Below, piece by piece: positions 47,601 to 62,600 of a stretch of 64,000 bases of DNA. Each line of letters starts with the position of its first letter. The stretch's first letter is position 1. The DNA lies in NCBI RefSeq assembly GCF_902500215.1, contig NZ_CABVOU010000043.1:62001-126000 (forward strand), written 5' to 3'. Position numbers and translations under genes: made by a program. This stretch comes from Halomonas lysinitropha. Lineage in GTDB: Bacteria > Pseudomonadota > Gammaproteobacteria > Pseudomonadales > Halomonadaceae. Under the pieces are notes generated by a model. The model did no database searches. It was not told the origin of the DNA and worked only from the letters and a program-made list of their open reading frames with translations.

Positions 47601-50600
47601 GCGGCGATAACAGCTTCATTGCCTCTTTGACGCTCGGGTCCATCAGCGGGAACAACGCGACGTTCTCGGTCAGCAACTTGTTCTCGTTCGACACCCTGAG
47701 CGTGCCGGACGCCGCTGACTTCAATGATACGAACGTCGAGGTGTTCCTCTCGCTCAAGGACAAGGTGTTCGCGAACTATCTGGTCTCGATCCCGGAGGGC
47801 TACCGGCTGGTCATCCGCGATGACGCCGGCACCCTGGTCTCACGCCGGATCACGGCGATCGACCCGGGCACCCGCAAGATCACGGTCGACTCCGCCTTCA
47901 CCGGCACCTTTGCCTCGGACGCGACCTGGTTCGTCTCGCCGCCCGAGAGCCGCTTCGAGGCGCGCTACAGCATCGACATCCTGGACCCGGACGAGGCCTC
48001 TGGCTTCGACGGCAATGCCTCGATCTCCGAGCTGCTGAACCTTACCGAGTTCGCCGACCTGATCGACGCCAAGATCTCGGGCACTACCGACCTCAACCTC
48101 GAGGTCACCACCCAGCGGTTCGATCGCACGCTGTCGGCACCGCAGCTCAGGACCGATCTCTCCGTGTTCTGGCAGTTCATCGAGCGCGACCTCGTGCACG
48201 AGGGCACTGACCTCGAGGGGCAGATCCAGGGCCTCGGCGCGCGCGCCTTCGGCGACGGCTTCGGCTTCACCTCGACGGGACTCGAGACGGTCCAGGACTC
48301 CAACCAGTTCCGCAACGCCATCCCGCCGGACGGCTTCGTGCCCATGATCGTCGATCATGCCGGCAATTCGGCCGACTTCGCGAACGGCGACATCATCCGC
48401 ATCGAGGGCGCGCGCGGCGCACGGCCCGACCAGCCTGCGCCGATCCGCATCAAGGTCAACGACGTCTTCTCCATCAGCGATGTCGGGCAGACGTTCGATT
48501 TCGACAATCTCGACAATTCCATCACCTCCACCTTCACGCTCGACAATTCGGTCGGCGAGGACGCCACCAAGGGCGGCAATCCGGGGTTCCGCGAAAGCCG
48601 GCACACCGCCAATACCGGCGAGATTTTCATCCTGCCGAAGATCGAGAGCCTGGCGGTCGCGGGCGGCGAGATCACCGTCACGGTCAAGCTCAAGGACCCT
48701 CAGAACCTGGGTGACGGCGTGCAGCTGACGCTCTGGGACCTCTGGGCGCCGGGCAACAACGGCACCTATCTGATTGCCGATTTCACTGCCCCGTCCTCAG
48801 GCGATCTCTATTCGTTCAAGCTGAAGAACATCGACGGCGCGCTGGTCACGGACGCGATGTTGGGGCTCGATCCCACCGCCGGCCAGGCGCTGGTTGTGCG
48901 CCCGTTCGAGTCCGGTTATGTGGACAACGCCAACGCTCCGGTGGTCGACCATCTGAACGTCCAGATGAACCTGGACTCGGTGTCCGAGTTCGTCGCCGGG
49001 CTGGTCGAGTCCTTCGAGGGCGCGATCGAGCCGCTCGGCTGGCTGCTGAGCCCGACCGACGGGTTCCTTTTCCAGAAGGACCCGATCTTCTCGTTCCTCA
49101 ACGGACGCACCTTCCGGGTCGTCGACACGCTGCAGCAACTGGCCATGCTTTCTGGTCGCGCAGATGCGTTCGTGGTGTTCGAGACGCTCGAGGCACTCTC
49201 GGTGATCTTCGGGCTGGCCGAGAAGATGGCGCAGCTCCAGGAATCCGTCGATGACGACGTCTGGCTGGATCTCGGCGGCATGCAGGTGCCCGACGTGCGG
49301 GGCGTCCAGGACCTGAGCCAGCTCTTCGACCCGCAAACCACGCCGCAGCCGAGCGGGATCAGCACCGGCTCGGTGCCGATCTCGATCAGTGAGTCCAAGG
49401 ATCAACCGAACTCGGCCTTCGAAAAAAAGAAATCGCGTTCAGGCGGAGTGAACCCCATCCAGTCCAGCGTCTCGCTGCGCCAGCAGGTCTCGGAGAAGAC
49501 CACCACAACCGATCGAAACGGCAAGACGGTAAGCTCGAAGGAGCTGACCAAAGGCGGTGGGGGCAGCCTCAGTGGCGGCTTCTTCCTCGATTTCCCCGTC
49601 CTGACCCGGCCCGAGCAGTCGCTGCGCATGCTGGTGGGCGCCGATGTGGATCTCTTCACGCTGATCCTGCCGACCCTGACGGTCGGCTTCGACATCGAGC
49701 AGAAGAAGACGGTCATGGCCGGCCCGGTGCCGATCAGCTTCGGCATCGGCTTCGGCATCGACCTCTCCCTGTCGCTGGCGGTCGGCATGGACACGGCCGG
49801 CTACCGCGACTTCGCGCGCACGGGCAACGAGGACGACATCAGCAACGGCTTCTTCTTCCTCGACGTGCGCGAGTTCACCCAGATCCAGACGGGCGGCGAC
49901 GCGGCCGCGCCGGACAAGACCGGCCTCTCGCTCGACGACCCGGCCGAACTCTCCGTCGGCTTCATCGTCACGCTCAGCGTCGGGCTGGGGGTCGGAGGCT
50001 TCCTCGAGGTCGGCCTGCGCGCGGGGATCACGGGCTCGATCGACTTCAACTGGCACGATCCGGATTTCGACGGTCGGATTCGCATCGCCGAGCTCGAGGC
50101 CTCGACCGTGCTGGCGGACGGCAGCACCAACGGCCTTGCCGTGTTCGACATCTCCGGCACGCTTAGCTGGTTCTTCGAGTTCTTCGTCGAGGTGTTCGGC
50201 TCGGAGGTTTTCTCGATCGACCCGTTCGCGCAGGCGGGCATCGACCAGACCATCATCTCGGGCCCGATCAGCAACTTCCAGCGCCCCGCGATCATGGGCG
50301 CCATGGTCGGCGAGGAGATCCGCGTCAACATGGGCGCCTTCGCCGGGCAGCGGATCAACGGCGACACCTCGGACGGAAGCGAGGCTTTCACGCTGACGGC
50401 CAGCGGGGGCTTCCTCATCATCACCGGCACGCTCGACGGCAACAGCTTGACGCCCGGGCCCACGCTGGCCGCCGGGGTCCAGAGTATCAATAAGTTCGAG
50501 CTGGCCGGCGTCGCGCGGATCAGCGCCTTCGGCGGGGCGGGCGCCGACAAACTGACGATCGCCGGCGACTGGAGTAACTATGCCAGCGCCATCACGCTGC

Positions 50601-53600
50601 TGTTCCGGGGCGGCGTCGGCGATGACACCGTCGAGATCGGCTCGGGGGCCACGGCGGCCATCCCGATGCGCCTGCTCGGCGAGGAGGGCGACGACGATCT
50701 GACCGGCGGCACCGCAGACGACATCATCGAGGGCGGGGTCGGTGACGACACGCTCGGCGGCGGCAAGGGCAACGATCTGATCGAGGGCGGTCCCGGCGAC
50801 GACATGCTCCTGGGCGGGGAGGGCGACGACACCCTGCAGGGCGGCTTCGGCGACGACACGCTCGACGGCGGCGCGGGCTCGGATACCTACAGGTTCGAGC
50901 AGAACTGGGGCGACGACGAGATCATCGAGGCGGCGAGCGAGCCGGGCGCGGTCGATACCATGGACTTCAGCCGGGCCCGGGCGCGGATCAACGTGACCAT
51001 CGCCCCGACGGCGACTCCGTTCGATCCCGCGATCGACCCCTCGGTGGCCCCCGGGCTGACGGCCACGGACGATTTCGGCCTCTCGGCCGCGACCTCCGCC
51101 AACACCGTGACCCAGGCCGACAACGCCATCGAGCGGATCGTCGGCGGCCGGCTGGCCGACCGTTTCTACATCGCCGCCATGTCTCAGGACGGGCTGGCGA
51201 TCGACGGCCGCGACGGCAACGACTTCTACATCGTGCAGATGAACCCCGAGCTGAGGGGCGTCTTGCTGCTCGGCGACAGCGGCTACAGCTTCTACACCGA
51301 CACGCTGGAGGTCCGGGGCACGCTGGGCGACGACGCGGTCTCGGTCACCGACCAGAACATCCTGCTGGGCGCGGCGGCGCAGGCCGTGATCGTCTACGAG
51401 GATCCCGAGAACCCGCACCAGGACACCGCCGGCTTCGAGCGGCTGATCTTCAATATGCGCGACGGTGACGACACCGTCTGGCTGCATACCACGGTCAGCA
51501 CCGCCTCGATCGAGATCAACGGCGGGTCCGGCAGTGACGACATCATGGTCGGATCGGCAAAGGTGGTGACGAGCGCGACGCCGCTCGACCAGCTCGCGAA
51601 TGCCGGCGCGCAGCCCTCCGCGTCGCTGAACACGATCTACGACGCGTTGACCGCGGCTGACAGCGCCGAATTCGAGGTGTTGTTCGTCGGCGGCGACGCG
51701 CAGACCGTCGACATCAGCGCCGCGCTGACGGCCGGCGCGACCATCGCCGACCTGCTCACGGAAATAAACACGCAGCTCACCGACGTCACGGCCATCTGGG
51801 ACACGGCGGAGCGAGCCATCGCCTTCCAGGCGACCGCCAACGGGTCCAAAGAGAACAAGGAGATCTCGGTCCGCGCCATCGTCGACAGCGGCGCCCCGGT
51901 GGCCACGGCGCTGGCGCTCGGCCTGCTCAGGCCGGCGGGGGTCGCGGTCGGCCGGTTCACCGGCCTGCGGCTTCATCGCCAGCTCGACTACCCCACCTTC
52001 TTCGACGGCGATCTCGGCGGCACCATCGACACCATCAGGCAGAGCGCGGTGAACGGCCCGGTGTTCCTCGCCGGCGGCAGCGGCGTCGACGACCGGGTGG
52101 TGATCGACGACAGCGGCGACACGACCGGTGACAACGGCGAGGAGAAGGGCATCCTGGTTGAGACCTTCCTCTCGGGCCTGGGCGTGGCCGAGGGCATCGA
52201 CTATCGCGAGTTCGCCGAGCTGACCGTGCGGCTGGGAACCGGCGAGGACACCTTCTTCGTCGAGGACACCCATCTGGGCACGACCAATTTGCGCGGCGGC
52301 CCCGGAGCCGACACGCTGGATGTCGAGCGGATCAAGGGTCCGACCTTCGTCGATGGTGGCCTGGGCGACGACATCATCAACGTCAACCGGCGGCTCACCT
52401 TCCCGGCGGTCCTGGGGCCGATCGTGAACGCTGGCGCGGTAGGGACGCTGGACACCTCGGGCACCGCCGACGCCTATGTCCCTCTCGGCGCCGTCACCAG
52501 CATCTATGCCGGCACGGTCGACGCGACGACCGGCACCGCGGATCTCTATGTCGACGCAGCCGATTTCGCGCCGGACTTCCTGGTGCCGTCGGACTTCCAG
52601 GCGCTCGTCGGCGCCGAGTTCGAGGTGACCGGCGGCACGGCGGACGGCACGACCGCCACCGTCGAGAGCATCGACACTGGCCTCCTGGCCAGCGACGGGC
52701 TGGTCGGCTTCACTTTCACCGTGCTGACGCGGCCGGCGACGCTACCGGACTCGAGCAGCACGTGGCAGATCACGCACCCGAACACCGACCTGCTGATCGG
52801 GGCGAGCTTCGAGATCACCGAGGGCACCGGTGCCGGCGAGACGGCGACCATCGCGGGCCTCGAGGAGGACCGGATTAGCGAGGGCCTGATCGGGTTCGTG
52901 TTCGACGCGGCGCTCGGCACCCCGCCCGATGAGACCAGCGCCTGGCGCACCAGCCGGCCCGACCCGGCGTTCGACCCCGCGCTCAACGTCGCGCCGGACA
53001 TCAACCCGATCGGCTCGGGAATCTCGGGCGCGGCGCTGACGCTCGACGGCGAAGACGGCTCGGACGTCTACACCGTCAACCTCGCCGGCCGCGGCGAGTC
53101 GCTGATCAACGTCAACGACACCGGTGGCGCCGACGCGGGCGTGGACGCCTTGACGGTCAACGCCACTCCGCTGGCCGACTACCTGCTGCTTCGGGCCAAC
53201 AAGACCACCGGCACGCCTGCCGGCTTCATCGCCTCCTTCACCCAGGGCGCGGAGAACCAGGGCTTCTCGCAGACCGCGCAGATCGAGCGGGTCAACTACG
53301 ACAAGGACATCAACGCGGGCGTGACGATCAACCTGTTCTCGGGCGACGACGAGATGGTGATCGACGATGTCGCGGCTCCGCTGCAGGTGTCGGGCGGCAT
53401 CGGCGACGACTCCTTCCAGGTGGGCCAGCTCTTCGACACCATGCGTGTCGGGCCGAATACGCCGGAGACGGGGGACGTCAACCCGGCCACCGGCCTGTCG
53501 GACGAGGACGCCTTTGCCACCATCGAGACCACGCGCGGCTGGCTGTCGAACGGGATCAGCGAGTCCACGCTGATCGACGGCGGCGGCGGAAACGACAACT

Positions 53601-56600
53601 TCGATATTCTGCACAACCTCGCGCCCCTGTCGCTGCGCGGCGGCGATGGCGACGACACCTTCATCGTGCGCGCCTTCGCGCTGGCGGGCAGCCAGGACAA
53701 CCTGCGCGAGCGCACCGACATCTCGGGCGGCGGCGGCGCCGACCTGATCCAGTACGCGGTGAACGCGCCGGTCACCATCAACGGCGGCGACGGCTTCGAC
53801 ACCCTGATCATCATCGGCACCGAATTCGCCGACGACTTCGTGGTCACGCAGGACGGCGTGTTCGGCGCCGGCCGGGACTTGCAGTTCACCGAGATCGAGG
53901 ACTTGACCCTCGACGGCGCCGAGGGCGACGACCGCTTCTTCGTACTGGGCACGCAGGAGGGTGTGCGCACCCAGATCGCCGGCGGCCTCGGCTCGGACAC
54001 CTTCGTCGCCGGGGGCGACACGCCGCCGGTGGTCGCGAACGACCTGCTCGGCCACAGCGGCCTGATCGCGCACAGCGTCGAGAGCATGCTGACCAATGGC
54101 GAGGTTGGCGACTACGATGGCATCAGCATCGAGGGCATCACGGCCAATGTCGTCGACGATGATGAGCCGGCGATCGCCTTCGTCAATACCGGCCCGAAAC
54201 AGGAAATCGAGCTGCTGGAGGGCGGCGCCGCGGCGAGCTATGCCATCGTGCTGACGCGCCGGCCCGAGACGGACGTCACCGTGACCATCTCGCCGGTGGC
54301 GCCGTCGGTCGAGGACGCCTCCAAGGGCTTCCGCAACCTGGAGGTCTCGGGCGACAACGCCAGCTTCTCGGACGCGATCACGGTGACCTTCACACCGGGC
54401 AACTGGGACACCGCCCAGACCGTCTGGGTGCGGGCGCCGGAGGATGCCGGCGCCGAGGGCGCACACTTCGCCGAGCTGCGCCATTCGGTGCAGAGCCAGA
54501 AGGTGTATAAAGGCGACGTGGGGTCGCTCTCCGCCGGGTCCGCCGACTCCGTCGAGATCTCTGAATCCGAGCTCCCGGATCTTGGCACCGCGGACGATTT
54601 CTCGCCCCTGATCGGGGCGCAGTTCGAGGTCACCAACGGCACGGCGGAGGGCGACTCCGCGATCGTCAAGGGCTACTCAAGGAACGCGAGCACCGGCAAC
54701 GTCACTCTCCAGCTCGCCACGCCGCTCTCCGCGGTGCCCGACGGCACCTCGGCCTGGCAGCTCACACGCACGGACGCGATCACGGGCACCGAAATCAGCA
54801 ACGTCGCCGACACCATCGAGGACGTGAACACCAATTTCGGCGTCCAGGGCGACGTCGAGGTGGCGCCGCTGCTGGTGGGCAAGACGCTGACGGTGACGTT
54901 GGGTTCCGGCGCCGAGGAGAGTTTCCAGATCCTGTCCTCGACCAAGAACACGATCACCGTCAACGGTGCGTTCTCCGACACCATCAAGGCCGGCGACAGC
55001 TACACCATCTTTGACGGCATGACGCCGCTCACCGTCGAGGGCCACACCTTCGAGGGCCTGCTGACCGGCACCGTCCAGCGCACGGTGGACGATGCCAGCG
55101 CCGATTTCGGCGCCGCGGACAGCCTGCGCGGCGCGGTGGTCGAGATCCTCGCCGGCACCGGCGCGGGCCAGTCGGCGATCATCACCGCCAATTCCGGCAC
55201 CAGCTTCACGGTCGACCGGCCCTGGAGCGTGCCGCTCGATGCCAGCTCGATCTACGCCATCCACCGCTACAACGACCTGAAGCTGCCGAATCTCGGCGCC
55301 TCGATCGTCGACAACGACGCCACCGGCGTCGCGGTGGTGAAGTCCGAGGCGCAGATCGACGCCATCGAGGGCGAGACGGGCGGCGACACCTACGACGTGT
55401 TCCTGACCCGCAAGCCCGACGCTGGCGCGACGGTCAATGTCACGCTGCGCCCGCTGGCCGACGACTTCGGCGCGCTGCAGGTGAGCCTGAGCGCGGCGGG
55501 CGCCACCGTGGACGCGGACGGCTCGATTACCCTCGCCTTCGACGACACCGACTGGAATGTTCCCGTCACCGTGACCGTGAGCGCGATCGACGATACGGTG
55601 GTCGAGGGGCCGCAGTTCAGCATCGTCACCCACACCGTCGCCAGCGCGGGCGACACCGACCGGACCGAGGCAGGCTTCGACTCGGTGTTCCTGTCGAACG
55701 ACGCCGAGGCGACGGCGAAGAACTCGAAGAACGAGACGCTCGCCTCGTCCGGCACCGAGCTCTCGCAGCTTCTGCTGGGCGAGGACGTGGCGATCAATGG
55801 CGGCGCCATCGTCGTCGATGCCGGGACCCCGACCGTGCAGACCGTGACCCTGCCGGCGACCTCCATCGGCGGCAGCTTCTTCCTGAGCTACAAGGGCGAG
55901 CGCACGGCCAACCTCTCCTTCGACTCCAGCGTGGCGGCGATCCAGTCGGCGCTGGTCAGCCTGCCGACGATCGGCACGGCCGAGAGCGGTGCGCCGAACG
56001 TCGAGGTCGCGCGGACGAACAACAAGCTCACGCTGAGCTTCGCCGCCACCTTCACGGATCTGGTGTCCGTCCAGGCCGACGGCTCGGGCCTGCTGACGCT
56101 GGCGGCCTCGGCGGAGGACGCCAACCGCGACAACGTCGTGGTCACGGTCGACGGCATCGCCCTGCCGCAGGGCCGCTTCACCATCTTCGGCAACGTCCTG
56201 ACCTTCGTCACCGCCACCGGCGCGCCCGAGTTCCGCGACGGCGTGGTCGAGGTGGTCTATGACCGGACCCGCGAGGGCTTCGACGGCCTGACGGCCGAGA
56301 GCCTGACCGTGCAGGTCGCCGACGACGATGCGCCCGGCGTGCTGATCGAGGAGTCGGGCGGCACCACCACCGTGATCGAGGGCAAGTCGGTCGGCCAGGT
56401 GGGCTATTCCGACAGCTACACGGTGCGCCTGACCAAGCAGCCGGCGGCGGGCGAGGAGGTGACCATCCGTCTGCGGCCCGATGACACCCGCACCAGCCGC
56501 GGGCCGATCGCCTATTTCGCGCCGCAGGTGGCCTTCGTGGCCGGATCGGGCCAGACGCTCGAGGCCGACGGCACGCTCCTCCTGACCTTCGACGAAACCA

Positions 56601-59600
56601 ACTGGAACGCCGCCCAGACCGTCACCGTCACCGCGGTCGACGACCAGGTGATCGACGGCGGCGACACCAAGGCCTTCCCGGACCTGCCGAACGTGCTGAA
56701 CCGGGTGCGCGGCCCGCTGCTGATCGACGGCGCGGGCGGGCAGGGCTCGCTCGCCGGGCTGACCGACCCGGTGCTGATGCCGGGCGAGAAGGACCGGCGG
56801 CCGACGGATGGCGTCGTGGTCGGCGTCGACGGCGACGGCACCGAAATCTCCGTCGCGACCGCGGATCTGCCCGACCACATCACCGTGGGCTCGGACGACG
56901 ACACGCTCCGGAACCTGATCGGCCGCACCCTGACGCTGGCCGAGGAGGCGAGCGAGTTCGAGGGCGAGTTCCGGCTGATCACCGACGCCGTGTTCGACGG
57001 CGACAAGGTGATCCTGACGGTGAACGCGGCCTTCAGCACCGACATCTCCGGGCTCGGCTTCGCCATCACCGACAACTCGGCCAACTTCTTCGTCGACGAG
57101 GCCGACCAGCTCGACTGGCTGACGGCGATCAACGAGGACTCGATCCGCGACGAGCGCGGCGTGCTGACCGCGACCCGGATCACCGGCTTCGGCATGGTGC
57201 CCGACGTGCTGATCGCCGGCCGGTTGCAGCCCGGCGGCATCAGCTATGAGAACCTGGAGAACCTGGAGCTGCGCCTGGCCGCCGGCAGCGACGAGCTGAC
57301 GATCCAGAACACGCATTTCGGCACCACCACCGTCGAAGCCAAGGGCGGCGACGATGTGATCCATGTCGACGCCACCTCGGGGCACACCACCCTCAACACC
57401 GGGCTCGGCTCGGACACCGTCACGCTCGGCAACCAGGACCCGACGCTGGGAACGGTGGACCTCGCGGACTTCATCCAGGGCCTGCTGACGATCAACGGCG
57501 ACCCGCTGATCGCCGAGGTGCGGACCTTCACCGACGGCATCGCCTCGGACCAGACCAACGAGGTCCAGTTCGTGACGCTGAACGCCGTGGACGGCAGCTT
57601 CAGCCTGACGCTCGGCGACGAGACCACCGCCGCCATCGACTATCCCGCGGCCGGCACGCCGCCGAGCGCGGCCACCGTGCGCGCGGCGCTCGAGGCGCTG
57701 GAGTCGGTCGGCACCGGCAATGTCGAGGTGCTGCGCGACGGCGCCAGCTACCGGATCGAGTTCGTCAACGCCAAGGCGGAGACGGACCTCGCCGAGATCA
57801 TCGTCGACTCGGCCGCGCTGGTCCCGCCGGTGGAGGACGACGAAGTCACGCTTACCGACAGCGCCGACACGCTGGCCAATCGGCTGCTGCTGACGCAGCA
57901 TTCGATCACCGGGCTCGGCATGCTGAAGGTGAACGAGGTGCAGGTCGTGACCGTGGATGCGTCCGGCGGCAGCTTCATGCTGGGCTTCGGCGGCAAGACC
58001 ACCGGCGCGCTGGCGCACGACGCCTCCGCGGCCGAGGTGCAGGCGGCGCTCGAGGCGCTGGCCACCATCGGCACCGGCAATGTCGCGGTCAGCCGGATGG
58101 CGACCGCGACCGACCTGGGCGGCGCGGCCGGCGGCGACGGCAATGACGGCTCGATCTATGTGCTGCGCTTCCAGGGCGAGCTTTCGGCGCAGGACCTCGA
58201 CGAGGTCACCGCCGGCGATATCGACCTCGCGGCGCCGATCCACGGCACCGGCGAGACCGCGGAGGCGGGCGCGGTGGCGCACATCAAGGTCCACACCCGG
58301 ACCGACGGCACCGCCGAGAATCCGGTCGACGAGGTGCAGTCGCTGAAGATCGACGCGGACAGCGGCAGCTTCCTGCTCGACTTCGCCGGCGAGATCACCT
58401 CCGAGATCACCGTCGCCGCCGGGGAGACCTTCGACAACATCGTCGCGGCGCTGGACGGGCTGTCCAGCTTCGTCGCTGGCCCCTTTGCGGACCCGGATAC
58501 GGGCGAGCTGGAGGACCTGACGAACAAGAACCTGATCGTGACCGAGGTGATCCCGGACCGGCTCTACTCGATCCGCTTCACCACGCCCGTGCTGTCCGAT
58601 CCGGCGCCGGCTCCGCTGCCTCTCGATCTCGGCGGCCAGGACGTTGCGACCATCGTTGCCCGCGGCGACGCGCCGGCGCTGGTCTCGGTTGTGCGCGAGG
58701 GCGGCACCGAGGCGGCGACCAACGCGCGCCAGCTCGTCACCGTCGGCGGTACCAGCGGCAGCTTCCGCCTCTCGCTCGACTTCACCACCAGCAAGGGCGA
58801 GAGCGTCGTCGATGAGGCCGGTTTCGTCACCGACGCGATCCGCGTCGGCGCCACCGCCTTCGAGGTCGAGAACACGCTGCAGCGCCTGATTCTCGGCAGC
58901 CGCTTCGCCTCGGACATCACGGTGCAGAAGACCGCCGGCGTCGACGGCGACGTCTACATTGTCAACTTCGATGGCATCCTCAGGTCCGACGAGGGCGGCG
59001 GCGCCATCGTCGGTCTGCTCGAGGTCGGCGACAACAGCACCGACGGCGACGTGACGGTGCAGAGCCGCATGGACGGCATCAACTACTACGGCATCGACAC
59101 GCTGACGATCAACACCGGCTCGGGCGCCGAGACCGTGAGCGTGCAGGGCACCACCGCGGACACCACGCTGAACCTCGCCCCGGACGGCGCCATGGACGAC
59201 GATCAGGTGTTCGTCTCCTCCGACGCCGATCTGGACGCGACGCTGGCCGGCGACGACCTCGACGGCGACGGCGCGCCGGACTTCGACTTCCTCTCGGGCA
59301 ACGTCGACCGGGTGGCGGGCGACCTGACGGTGAACGTGGGCGGCGGCAGGCACCGGCTGATGGTCAGCGACGAGGACGCCGGCGCGGGCGACGACGACGT
59401 GCTGATCACCTCAGGCACCGGCAACGAGGTCGAGATCACCGGGCTGGCGCCAGGGATGATCGCCTATTCGGCCGGCGCCGCCGGCGATTTCGGCAACGGC
59501 ATCAGTTACTGGACCAGCGGCCACGCCGATACGGTGATGATCAAGGAGACCCACAGGCGCGCCGATATCTGGACCATCACCCAGCTAAACACGGGTGCCG

Positions 59601-62600
59601 GGAACGATACGGTCACCGTCGAGCTCGACGCGGCGACTGACGGCTTCTTCGCGCTGAATACCCAGCAGGGCGACGACGTCGTGGAGGCCGGAGCCTCGAC
59701 GCTGGGGCTGGTGATCTTCGGCGGGCTCGAGGACGACACCATCACCGGCGGCCTGGGCGCGGACATCATCATCGGCGACCAGGGGCGGGTGCATTATGGC
59801 ACGGGCGACGACCTCGTGCGGCTCGGCGGCGGCGGCCCGGGCGACCGGGTCAACCCGGTGGCGCAGCCGATCACGCGGATCTTCAACCAGGACGACGACA
59901 CCGAGACCGGCACCGAAGCGAACGTCTTCAGCAATGACGGCATGGTCACCGACCTCGGCGGCAGCGACACGGTTCATGGCCTCGCCGGCGATGACATCAT
60001 TCTGGGCGGCCAGGACAACGACGGCACGGACACCACCCGCCCGGTGATCGACGGCATCGAGGTGCTCGGCGACGCGCTGCATGGCGAGGCCGGCCAGGAC
60101 GTGGTTCTCGGCGACAGCGGCAAGCTGGAGTTCATGGTGCTCGCCAATCCCGGCGTGGTCATCAGCCGGCTCGAGTCCGAGCGGATCCACGTCGGCGGCT
60201 CCGACGTCATCACCGGCGGCACCCAGGACGACCTCTTGATCGGCGGCGCCGACGGCGACTTCATGGACGGCGGACTCGGGCGCGACCTGGTGCTCGGCGA
60301 CAACGTGATCCTCGAACGCCGCCTGGCGCCCGACCCGCTGCCCGCGCGGGACCCGCGGGTGCGCCAGCTCAACGACGGCCGGATCTATGCGCCCGACGGC
60401 TCGCTCGACCTGGACCTCTCGACCCCCTTCGCGGACCCTCGCCACGAGGGCGCGCCGTGGGCCGAGCTCGCGATCACCGAGCTGCATCACGACGCCGATA
60501 CGGAAGATCTGAGCAACAACAACTTCGGCGACGACTACATTTCGGGCGGCGGCGACGACGACATGATCTTCGCCCAGCTCGGGCAAGACGTGGTGCAGGG
60601 CGACGGTTCCATCGCCTCGGCGCTCGCCGGCAACCCGGTCGGCGCGGCGCGCGATGCGGACGGCCAGCTGCTGGTGCAGCCCTCGTTCGAGGCCGCGACG
60701 GACGGTGACGACTACATCGAGGCCGGCGGCGGCGACGACATCGTCTTCGGAAATTTGGGCCAGGACGACATCATCGGCGGCTCCTCGGGGCTGTTCACGC
60801 TGGTGACGCCCGGGCAGCGCCCGGACGGCAGCGACATGCTGTTCGGCGGCGCCGGTCTGCAGATCGAGCGCAATGCGCTGGGCAGCGGCGGGGGCAGCAC
60901 CGGGTCCCTGATCGCCGATCACGCCAGGGACGCCGATCACATCCTCGGCGACAACGGCAACATCTACACCCTGGTCGATGCGGACGGCGCCTTCCTCGCG
61001 TTCGCCTACGACTCCGCGGACGACATCGGCTCGGACCCGACCGCGCCGGGTGAGCCGCAGTCCCGCGGCGAGGAGCGGATCGTGGTGCGCGCGCACAGCC
61101 TGCTCGACAGCGTGCCGGGAGACGATACGGCGGGCATCGGGGCGAGCGACCTGATCCACGGCGAGGACGGCGACGACGTCATCCACGGCATGCGCGGCAA
61201 CGACGTGCTCTACGGCGATGGCTGGGACGACGACATCTATGGCGGCACCGGCCACGACCGCATCTTTGGCGGCAGCGGCGAGGACGGCGTCATCGGCGAC
61301 GACGGGCGTATCCTCACCGCGCGGAACGGGCTCGCCGAGCCGCTCTACGGGCTCGGCGCCACGAGCGAGCAGGAGCTCGGACCGGCCAATCCCGTCATCG
61401 GCGTATGGGTGGACCTCCACGGGTTCCTGAAGAAGAGCGTGTGGCTGACCGAGTCCATGGCGGCGTTCGATGACCTGATCTATGGCGGGCTGGGCGACGA
61501 CTTCCTGCATGGCAGCGGCGGCGATGACGCGATCTCGGGTGCCGAGGCGCTCGCGCACCTGTACGCCGACACCCGCCCGCTGACGCCCTGGACCGACGCC
61601 AACGGCACCGAGCAGACCGGCGCCCTGGCCTACGACCCGGTCAGCCGTAAGCTGATCGAGTTCTTCGATCCGGTGCTCGCCGCGGCGCAGCCGTTCTACG
61701 ACGCCGAGAATCCGCGGCTGCGCATCGAGGGCTTCGTCCTGAACTTCGAGACCTTCGACGAGACCGACAGGCTGATCGAGGACGGCAAGGACCGGATCTT
61801 CGGCGGCGAGGGCAACGACGCGCTGTTCGGCGGCACAGGCAAGGACCGTCTGTTCGGCGGTATGGGCGACGACTACCTGCAGCTCGACGATAACCTCGGC
61901 ACCAACGACGGCCTGAACGACACCAGCGACGACGCGACCCGTCCGGCGGAGACCGGCGGCGCAGGCGACTTCGCCTACGGCGGCGGCGGGCTCGACGTCC
62001 TGATCGGCAACACCGGCGCCGACCGGATGTTCGATTTCCTGGGCGAGTTCAACAGCTTCTTCGTGCCGTTCAAGCGCTTCGGGGCGCCCACCGTGAACCG
62101 GCTGCCGAACCCCGGCATCATCGCGTTCATCGAGGAGCTGGGCGAGAACTCGGGCGCCGACGAACGGCTGCACGGGCCCGCGGGCGAGCTCGGCATCGTC
62201 ACGCGCTCCGATCCCGAGTGGGGCGACAACCGCGGCAGCTCGCGCGACCCGCAGCCGGGCAACGGCACCGGCGATCATGACACCGCCGGCGAGATCGAGG
62301 ACGACCGGACGCTGGCCCCGCTGCAGACCGCGCATGGCAGCACGCCTACGGCCCCCCTCGAGGCAGTGGACACGACGCGGATCGTGATCGAGAAGGCGGT
62401 GAACGCGGCCGAACCGCTCAACCCGACGACCGCCGAGGACGCCGATACGGTGCCGGTCGAGCTGAACGTGGGCGACAACGTCGTGTGGACCTATCTCGTT
62501 CGGCTTTCGGAGGACGCCGCGGTTTCCGCAACGGACGTCATCGTCACTGACGACGCGGGTACGCCCGACGACGATTCGGACGACTTCGCGCCGACTTATG

